From Apteryx mantelli (taxonomy: Eukaryota; Chordata; Aves; Apterygiformes; Apterygidae), in NCBI RefSeq assembly GCF_036417845.1, contig NC_089981.1, positions 80,021,268-80,085,267 on the forward strand: 64,000 nucleotides of DNA, in the 5' to 3' direction. The notes beneath the pieces are model-generated. The model had not been told where the DNA came from and did not search any database. It saw only the letters and a program-made list of their open reading frames with translations. The position numbers and the translations under genes are program-made. Shown here piece by piece: positions 36,501-64,000 of this stretch (positions within the stretch are counted from its first letter, which is position 1; every line of letters begins with the position of its first letter).

Positions 36501-39500
36501 AAGCTGGGGAGGAGAAACCTTTTGCACGCGGGACTCAAAGTAGAGCCTCAACATATTTCCATCTTACAAGCCAACTCCAACAGCCAAGGCATCGTTACAC
36601 TTGCAGATAAATGCAACTGGCTATAGGAGAATTCATCTAGGTAAAGGAATCGAAGAGACTTAGCATTGGTGTCAAAGCTAGTATTTGAGTTTGTACATGT
36701 ACTTGTTTTGGGCTGGGATTTCCAAAGGCAGCTAAAGAAGTGAGGTATCTCATTCCTATTGAGTTTTACTTGGAGATGGGATCCTGCCTGCCCCAGGTGT
36801 TTTTAAAAAAACACTTTTTGTCTTTTGAGCTGCAGAACAGCGAAGACTGTGTAAGGGTGACAAATACTAGTGAAAACACTACCCACAAAACCCAGCAAGA
36901 CTAGAAACTCCAGGCTGAGTGTTTGCTGCTTCTCATGGAAGTGGAAGGAAAAAAAGACCCAGAGACCTGGGGAAAGAGTAGACAAGAGCATCAGCTCTGG
37001 ACAAGCTCACCAGAAAGCAGGATCCTCTTACTCCTCACAGACAGTGACTGAGCTCTAGCTCTTGTGCCTCAGAGGAGAGACAATGAAAAGGCACTTGCTG
37101 CCCCCTGCCTCCCAGTTCTCTAAACCATCAGGGAAGGAAAAGGGAACTCTGGTCCCAACCCACAAGTTACTTCAGCCTAAGTCTGATTTGGCACCTGCAA
37201 AAACACATTATACAAAGCAGCAGCATGGTCCCATGAGAGGAATTAGGCATGCACTGAGGTAATTTGTGGGAGGAGACATCACTGCTGACTCTGAAATTCA
37301 AGGCAAGTTTGGAAGGAGAAATAAAGTTTTCTACAGTTGGAAAAATAGTTGGGGAAACAGTCAGCTGAGGAAACAGGATAACTGTCAGGCCCCAAGTCTT
37401 TCTTCAGGACATGAAGGGGAAGGCTCCCTGGCAAAGCACTTAGGTGTCTGCAAGAGTCTCTCTCTTATTAGACCAACTGAATTTAAAAAATATTCCAGCA
37501 GTCCTGATCTTTTTGAATTTTAAATTGGTATTAATTAACTTGATTTCTAATTCTCTCTCTCTGAGGATTGCCTCTCTCTTCCTCTGATATCAATTCACAA
37601 CTGCAAAGAAGCCCCAGCTGTAAAGCTTTCAAAGGAATTGTATTCCATTGTGGGCAGAAATCAATGCTGAAAAACAGGATCTCTCTATAGGCAGCCTTGA
37701 CCAGCTAGGATTATAAGCGTTGTAGGTTAGCAGGGCGTGCTTCCTGCTTATAACCCATGGAGGGTTTTTTTCCTAAACCTATGAGAGCAATTTGGCTGTT
37801 AAATGTAATCTTGGATTTTATGCCCTAAAACGCTTAGAAATTCAGGGGCTTATTATGCTTCCAAATTCTGATTCAGCCAAACATTTAAGCAGGTACTTAT
37901 CTTTAAGCACCAAATAGTTCCCAGAAGACAATAGTAAATCTGCATAGTTGTGCCAGCTACAGGCTGGAGCTCTTGTTCAAAGCCAGAGTGCCTGTTCATC
38001 CAGTCTGCCTGCATGCTGGCTTGCACAAGACCTCAAGTGTGGAGCAAGCAGCTGGCTCTCTAGACAGGGAAACTGAGGACGGATGGGGTAGAAGTCTGCT
38101 ACCTTCTTTCCCTCCCTCCCCACATACCAGGCAATATAGATGCAAATGGTTTGCACTCATGATGCAATAAATTCAGTCTCAGCTCAAGCAGCAGTGTCAG
38201 CATACCCACCAAAAATCTTCTTGCACCTAAACTTAGCTGTTTACTTAAGTTTTCTGCTGAATCATGGACTGCAGTGTATCTTGTGCCTGGGGATAACTGC
38301 CTATATTCTAGCACAACATTTGTTCTCTGCCATGCAAATCCCACACTCATCTGAGGGATTCTTCCTAATTGTTGGATCTCCTTCTCAACTCAAACAATTC
38401 ACCTTTTTCATTGAAGCACTGGCCAAAAAACCCCAAAGCAACAACAAAGTCACTAGTGAGCTTTGTGAAAATTACAATTCTTCTCCCTTTTCACAGCAAA
38501 AATCGTTAGCACTGGTACTCCTCCCTGTGAGTGGGGAGAATGGGCCTATTCAGAACTGAACTACCTATGCAAATGTTCACAATAATTTTGCATACCTTCT
38601 ATGAAATGAACATCATACATAAATTCTAATACTCAAAATTGAATAGTATACAGTAATAGGGACCAAGTTATACAAATGAATGTGCAAGCATTAATATTAT
38701 CTATTTAGCTTAATCTCTTACTATGCAAATTTCAGCAACTGCTAGCTACACTACATTTTAGGAAGTCATAATAAATGTTGGTCATGCAAAAATCTAAGAA
38801 GAAACAAAAACACAAATATTCTCCACCATCCCTCCAAATGATATACAGCTTTTTACAGATACTTTAAGAATATAGTGGTCTCATGAAATTCACTACAACT
38901 GTCTAAGATTAAGAACAAAGTCAGGAACAAAGGTCCCTATGTTCTAAACTAACTCATATTTGGAGCAGGAGCAACAGGTTTGTCAGCACTGTGTCCACAC
39001 ACAGCAAAAGCAGAGACAGCAAAAGCCCCATCTGTACCTGGATCGGAGCAGCAGTTACCTAGAATAATGTGAGAATAGGGGCAGCATTACTGGCAAGAGG
39101 AGGGAGAGGGAGAGAGAAGGAACTGGACACAGCCCCAGTTACAACTGTTGTTGCAGTATAGTTTGAAGAAATAGTCTAGATTGTGTAGTCTGGTCTTGCT
39201 AGCAAAGTCCTCAAAAGTGGTCACTTCCCCCAAAGGTCAGCAATAGCACATGGGAACTCTGCTTGCAACAGCCAGTTACAACTAGTGCTGCTCCCTGCAT
39301 GTTCAGGACAGAGTTTGCTGCATTAATGGCACATGGGACAGTTCATTGTCTGTGTCCTAACAAAAGTATGTCTGCCCAGAATTTGTCATTAAGGAACTGA
39401 GTGGTTCCCAAATACACATCTTTTCAGGAAAAAAAAGATCTCACTCACTCAATTCTCTGACTCAACTTTAGCTTGCACTACTGAATTACAAAATCTAGAA

Positions 39501-39525
39501 CCTGCCCTGGAAATTCGCTTACAGT

Positions 39526-58689
<19,164 letters not shown>

Positions 58690-58826
58690 GTTTTCTGAGT
58701 GACCTTGGCCAAGTCAATTTATTGCTGTCTCCCCCTGCCACCCACCATCATTTCCTTGATTTGCCTGCAATGACAATAAGCTCTTTGGGACATTTATTGT
58801 GTGCTATGCAGCACCCAGTACAGTGA
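58690..58826 (-). repeat. MIR-like SINE relic
   Basis: The sequence gagtgaccttggccaagtca, then ctgtctccccctgcc, then caatgacaataagctctttg, then ctatgcagcacccagtacag follows MIR in reverse orientation (ctgtgaccttgggcaagtca ... attgtaagctctttg ... acagcacctagcaca). Confidence 0.7.
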
Positions 58827-60794
58827 GTGAAACATCTGTCTCATAGTTTTATCCCACTCTTCAATATTTCAAGCCATAAGGCTGTTCCTTTGATCTCCTT
58901 CAGTAAGCAAAACCTCTTCTTGAACATAACCAGTGCTGAGGCCCAGGCCTGGCAGAAAGGGGGAATAAGAATCCATTAGGCAAGTAATTGGTTAGGGGGA
59001 ACAAACATTTCCACCAATTTTTCACAGTTTCTAAACAAAAGATATTCCAGTCACAGCCTCATTCATGCTTCACGACCACTATTGCAGTGTCTGGGCACTG
59101 ACCTCAAAGGGCATCATCTAAGCGAAGCTGGCAAGAAAACTTTCAGAAGGCGCTCCAGCTGGGGTCAGCTCACCTAGCTGAAAGGAGATCGGGACTGGTA
59201 GGCAGAGACTTTCTTTGCTCAACAGCTACAGCATGCCTGCTTTTCACCTGTTGCTGTTTCCACAGGTGGCGCAGCAAAAGACATCTCCTGAAAACTCCCC
59301 GGAATAAGGGAGTGCTGTAGAACATCCAAAGGACATGGCTTATGATTGAAATCAACTCAATTTTAAAAACCTGGGGTTTTCAGTCTGGGTGAAAATGACT
59401 GTGACTGAAATCCCATTGGCTTCCTCTGGCAAGGTCTTTCCTTGGTTTCCCCGTTTAAGCTCCCCTAGGGGGAATTGAGTGGTTGCAGTTTGATCTATGC
59501 CTGTAAGTTAGTCAAAGTGCTGTAAGCTTCACTCATGGGGTAGAAGACTTCCTTTATATGTGTGGCTATTTTTTCCATGCAAGCTGCTATGTAAATTCTT
59601 GTTGTTTTAACAAATGCTCTGTAACCCAAAGTAATACAAAATTTGGCTCTCAGTTAGGAAGTTTCTTCATTCTAAAAAAAATGTTATATAAATGTGAAAT
59701 ATTTTTATTAACATTTAAGGGAGAATTGAGTGCTATATTGACACTAGAAAATGGACTGTATTATTTTTATACTGTGATATGCAAATATGTTCTATGTTAC
59801 TGCAGATTAAGAGACTGAATTTGCTAATGTCTTTTAATAATGTTTATTATATTTCTCTGACAAAAATACCCATTAAAATACCACTTAAAGAGCATGAAGA
59901 CTGCAGACATCTGAAATGAATTCTGATATTTAAGAAAAAAATAAAGTTTTAAAAATTCAAATATGCATTTTTCTGTTTTACAAATAGCCCACCAAATCAA
60001 TATTTCAGGAGAGTGAATCAATATTTCAGTACACTGTGATATAAAGTAAAAAAAAAAAAAGGTCTATTAACATCTTTTTATTAGCGTGTCAATTGCAGTG
60101 TACCAAATTTGCACATATGGGTAAAGAAATTGTTTCCTGAAAATGTGCAAATTGCTACTTCACTGAATGTAAATGAAGTGCTAATTGCTCTTTGCAAATA
60201 ATATTTATGCAAATTATACCCTACTATTTCCCTAGCAGTGCGGATTTTACATTTACGTTTGTCACATTTTTTCTTCACCCATCTGACAGTGCCTGGACAT
60301 CAGGACTTGAGCTATTACTCACTTTCTCTTCAAGACATTTTATGGAGATGTGAATGGGTGAAGAATGGGAAAGGACCTGCAGGCAGCAATATACTGTGAC
60401 CTAGAAGGGCAGAAGATCTAAATCTGTTTTGTTATTCTGCTTCATCATTCACTAAGCAAAGTATTTGCACTAAATGATTTATATTAACATTTGCCTTTTA
60501 TTCTGTTTGTCTTTGACCCCCCAATATGTTGGGGGAATTCTCTGGTAAGGACATTTAAAAAAAAAAATGCTTCACAAACACCTTCCATGGGCAGTCCTTC
60601 CTCTGCAGAATGCTCCTAAATGAGCAGCCACGGTTTGTGAGATTTTCACTAGTTAGTCCTTCGTTGTGGCTCATCTTCTGTGAATGAATATTTGTTTAAA
60701 TAATCAACACAAACTACATGATACGAAATTTTATAGCCGGTGATGCTGTCACAAGTTCCTTCTGTTGGAAGTTGATGCATGAGAGTTGAGGTTC
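58827..60794. other. Non-coding, AT-rich stretch
   Basis: No exon recognised. From 59.6 to 60.3 kb the sequence is very AT-rich with several octamer-like motifs (ATGCAAAT at 59779-59786 and 60207-60214; related tttgcaaata at 60191 and gtgcaaatt at about 60144), which looks more like conserved regulatory DNA than decayed repeat. This is judged by eye only. Confidence 0.45.
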
Positions 60795-60893
60795 CAGGAC
60801 AATCTGCCCTAGGTGACTCTGCTTGAGCTGGGTGACTGGATTAGATGATCACCAGGGGTCCCTTCCAACCTCAACTATTCCATGATTCTGTGA
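60795..60893 (+). mobile_element. CR1 LINE 3' end fragment
   Basis: The sequence ctgccctaggtgactctgct, then ggtgactggattagatgatc, then accaggggtcccttccaacc, then tcaactattccatgattctg ends with the tgtga 3' terminus. This is the conserved tail of chicken-repeat-1 LINEs in its avian form, heavily 5'-truncated as usual. No reverse transcriptase remains. Confidence 0.93.
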
Positions 60894-63800
60894 AAATACT
60901 TTTTTTTTTTCTGATGAGAGATCATTCTTAAAAAACCTCTGCTACAGAAAGTAGATTCAAGTAACAAACACTATCAGACCAAACATTGAATTCAAATGAG
61001 CACATTCGGGTTGGATTTTTTTTTTTTTTGCTAATGTTAACTTATTTTTAATATTTTGTTCCATTCTTTTTTTCCTGTTAGTGTATCATTAATTAAACAT
61101 ATCTTGTCTAGAATTTCAGTCGTAAGTAAGCAGAGCCTTTAATCACTTAAGGAATATCTGTTTTGAAGCATTCATGAACAATGACTGGAAATTCTCATCC
61201 TGAACCCTTGAAAATTCTCTACATACTTCCCAACATTGTATTTCCTGAGGTGAAATCCTTGTCTACTTGATTTCATCAGTTTTGCCACTAACTTTGGTGG
61301 AATTTCATAATTTAGATTCTTGAAACTTCTGCTCTGATATAAAAAATGATTTTTTTTCTTTTTACAGTGTTTTTTATTGGCTGCAAGAATTTCAAGATCT
61401 CTACTAGTAGGACAAGGTTGCTTTATGTTCAAGGACCTGACATTCATTAATCTCTAGGTTTTTAATCTTGGCAGCTGGGATTTTGAATGAAGCCTTGAAA
61501 GACTTTGCTACAAGTTTCCTTTAAATGCCAGAGACAATCATTGAATTCAGTTAGCTCCTTTAAAATTCCTGCTGCAATAAACTTATGCAGGCGTAACTAT
61601 CCTAAAGCAATGGAGTTACATCACAGAATTCCAGATGTATGGAAGAGAATCAACCTCACAAACATGGTTATATATATATATTTTTTAATACATGTGTCTA
61701 TTTATTTACAATATTTTAAATGATTCCTAGTTGTGCTGGGGTTTGGCCTACTTTCCAAGAACCCTGCAGGAGTGCGTGTCAGTGACTTGCACAATACCAA
61801 TTCCTTCTATGGAAACAGGACAGTAAGATCTTCATGTTGTACAAATGACATGAAAGATGGTCTCTGTCTTTATTTTCTCAAGTAAAACATGTTTCTACAG
61901 GAATTTATTCATGCAATTAGATTTTTTCATGTGAACATCCCTTTATAGTCCTTGGGGAGTGAGGCTCATGTGAGTGAAGACAGGCAAGTCACAGGAAGGA
62001 GGACATTCAAACAGATCTGTTCACCACACAAAGTACATTTGAAGGAACACCTCATGCAGGCTTCAAATTTCTCTGGCACCTTGTTCCTTAAAGATGGAAG
62101 GCAAAACTGAGCAGCATGGGTTGGTTTTATCTCTTTTCAGGTTAAATGGATAGGACACATCTACATGCCACTGAGAAGCCATATAAAACACAATTTAAAA
62201 GTAAATACAACTGGGGGAAAAGAACAAATAGACCCAGGCGAGCTGGCCAGGACTCTCACAAATAATTTGGATTTGCTTTTATTGCTCTCTTGAGGCAGGC
62301 AAGCTGCCTTCTCCTGGCACTGCCATATGGCCTGGGTTACCCTTTCCAGCTCCACTTCTATTCTTGGCTAAGATTGGGCACGTCATCCATGCCAGCAGGA
62401 TTAAATGTCAAATCCTTCCTCCTTTTGTGACACTGACAGGTTGCGCTCCATCCTGTGACCACAGGATCCCTCCCAGCCTAGCCAGCAGCCCTCGGAGAGG
62501 TGATCTCCCAGCGGTGACCCCCGCAAGGTTTCCGAAGAGTTCCAAAGAGAGGGTAGAGAACTATCATGTCTTGAAACCCTGCCTTACAGGACAGAAGGAA
62601 AAAACAAACAAACAGAAAAACAAATGCAAAACCCCAAAGAGCAGCCTTCAGTCTGCCTTCAATTTGAAGAGATTTCTCTGAAGCAGAGGGGGTCTGTCAG
62701 GTACAATGCATCCGAGTGCAAGCAATGCTGCTGAGTTAGCAAACTGCCTCCTAGCCAGAAGGACATCCTGGCTGAGGAGTTTCTCATTGCGTGTTAGTGT
62801 GGTCGCAACATGCTGGTGTGCTCCTCTAGTGAGGCATTTAGTGTTGCCACAGCTGGTTCAACATCAGCGAGTGACAATTTGGACGCGGGTGGGAAGAAAC
62901 ATTTTCCAACAGTTGTTCTTTTTGTTTTCCATAGCTAATAGAGTCTCATGATGAAAGAAAAGGAAACAAAAAACTTTGAAAGCTGAAATGTCCCCACATA
63001 AAAAAAATGACATAAGAATAACCAGTCGTCAAAAACTGCAACATTTTTAATTTCTTAGACAAAAAGGAACTCTAGTTCTCAACAATTCTATTGTTAATAT
63101 CTGACTAATTATTGGAGTTTTAGATTCTTTTGCCAGAGCATCAAATTTCCCTTCCCTTAAACTGATGAAAATAGAGCAGACATCCTGTCAAAATATTCCA
63201 TGGGGGAAATCCCTTCCTTCCCAACCGAAAGGCAAGCTAACCAAGTGCAAACACTGTGCACGCCCACAAACAAGGACTGTTTCTGCTCTGCTTCCATTTT
63301 AATCAAATCCTTCTTATGGATGAGTTGAACACATGGTCAGGATAAATAGAAAGTCAGCCATTTTGCAAACAAACAAATCACTCAGGAAGTCTGTATTTGT
63401 TCACAGAAGAGGGAAGACTGAACAGGGTGGGGTCTCGCCTGCGATGTTTGCAACTCCTGGTAGAAACTTAGCCATTCTGAAGCCAGTTTTCTCCTCATCT
63501 CCCCCCAGCCTAGACTTTAAACAAGGGTTCGATTAGCATGATCCCCACCAGGCTTGGACCTGGGGTCAGAATAAAAGTCCTTGCGGTGCCACAGAGCACA
63601 GAGACACAGTTGTGCTATCATCCCAAATTCAGAGACACCTATTTCTAATCCCAGGTGAAGGAGACCTTAAAAATTAGCAAGATGCCTCAGCAGCTCTGAA
63701 GATATGCACACTCTTGAAGAGGAAAGCACCCAAAAAACGAGTCATACTGATTCACCAAAGAAGGTTGCACTGTTGGGAGCTCTTATGAATTTTCATTTTG

Positions 63801-64000
63801 GAGTGTCTCTGAAGGTTTCTCACTCTAAAGAGCTCTCCCGCTGTGGGCAATTTCACCCCAGTCAGTTCTTCCTCAACAGAGCTGGGAGACAGCAAGCTCC
63901 TTCCCTTTTTGCAGAGCTTTCCCAGATGTGATGCTTGAACTTCTCTCAGGAAGTATTGTGTCTTTTCTTATAATGCTGCTGCCGGTAGAGTGAGTCCATG
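60894..64000. other. Non-coding stretch to the window end
   Basis: Contains poly-T tracts (about 60901-60911 and 61018-61030) and a tatatata run (61671-61680). No exon recognised. A tRNA-like ggttcgatt at about 63525 was examined and not called. Confidence 0.55.

Larger units (their letters stand above)
30161..39525 (-). other. Intergenic or long TMEM179 3'UTR
   Basis: 9.4 kb downstream of the TMEM179 stop, on the convergent side. No exon recognised. It contains a palindromic tRNA-like repeat (32705-32815), a 22-nt poly-A (33564-33585) and a cluster of three ATGCAAAT octamers (38332-38339, 38567-38574, 38723-38730). The AT-rich, low-CpG composition of 38.5-39.5 kb suits 3'UTR, but this is inference. 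Confidence 0.45.

Noticed and set aside
63515-63600. tRNA-like ggttcgatt followed by a possible inverted half
   Set aside because: No acceptor stem, anticodon arm or A box can be assembled. At most a decayed SINE.

Overview
This is a vertebrate nuclear genomic window, almost certainly avian. Coding sequence is sparse and split by GT..AG introns. A CR1 LINE tail of the bird type ends at about 60893 (agatgatcaccaggggtccc ... ccttccaacctcaac ... attctgtga), and several old MIR-like SINE relics are still readable. How readable they are hints at a slowly evolving bird lineage, but I cannot name the species.

Only two protein-coding genes can be supported, and they converge. (1) On the + strand, two exons of NRAC (the C14orf180 orthologue, a small single-pass membrane protein) lie at 20600-20726 and 25473-25675; upstream coding exons were not found. 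(2) On the - strand, the complete four-exon coding sequence of TMEM179 (232 codons, tetraspan membrane protein) lies between 48081 (start) and 39526 (stop). NRAC(+) facing TMEM179(-) matches, as I recall it, the human 14q32.33 order (KIF26A - C14orf180 - TMEM179 - INF2). The left edge should therefore look towards KIF26A and the right edge towards INF2; neither gene is seen here.

Layout: 1-20599 is non-coding DNA with a MIR relic (about 6.0 kb), an AT tract flanked by 26-bp direct repeats (9.5 kb), a poly-A/poly-T foldback (15.9 kb) and two palindromic tRNA-like repeats (18.6-19.0 kb). 20600-27.4 kb is NRAC with a 4.7-kb intron and a plausible polyA signal at 27388. 27.4-39.5 kb is the convergent intergenic space or a long TMEM179 3'UTR, with a third palindromic tRNA-like repeat at 32.7 kb. 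39.5-48.1 kb is TMEM179; its intron 2 holds a truncated hAT transposon with an open BED zinc-finger reading frame, and its first exon sits in a CpG-rich island. 48.3-64 kb is non-coding, with a MIR relic at 58.7 kb and the CR1 tail at 60.8 kb.

The most interesting observation is in NRAC. One exon encodes a SILK-type motif (SILR) followed 17 residues later by an RVxF-type motif (RVRF in a basic/acidic context). This pair is typical of protein phosphatase-1 regulatory subunits and suggests NRAC is a membrane-anchored PP1 binder. Second is the hAT fragment in TMEM179 intron 2, which lies in the sense direction of the host gene with an open N-terminal transposase frame.
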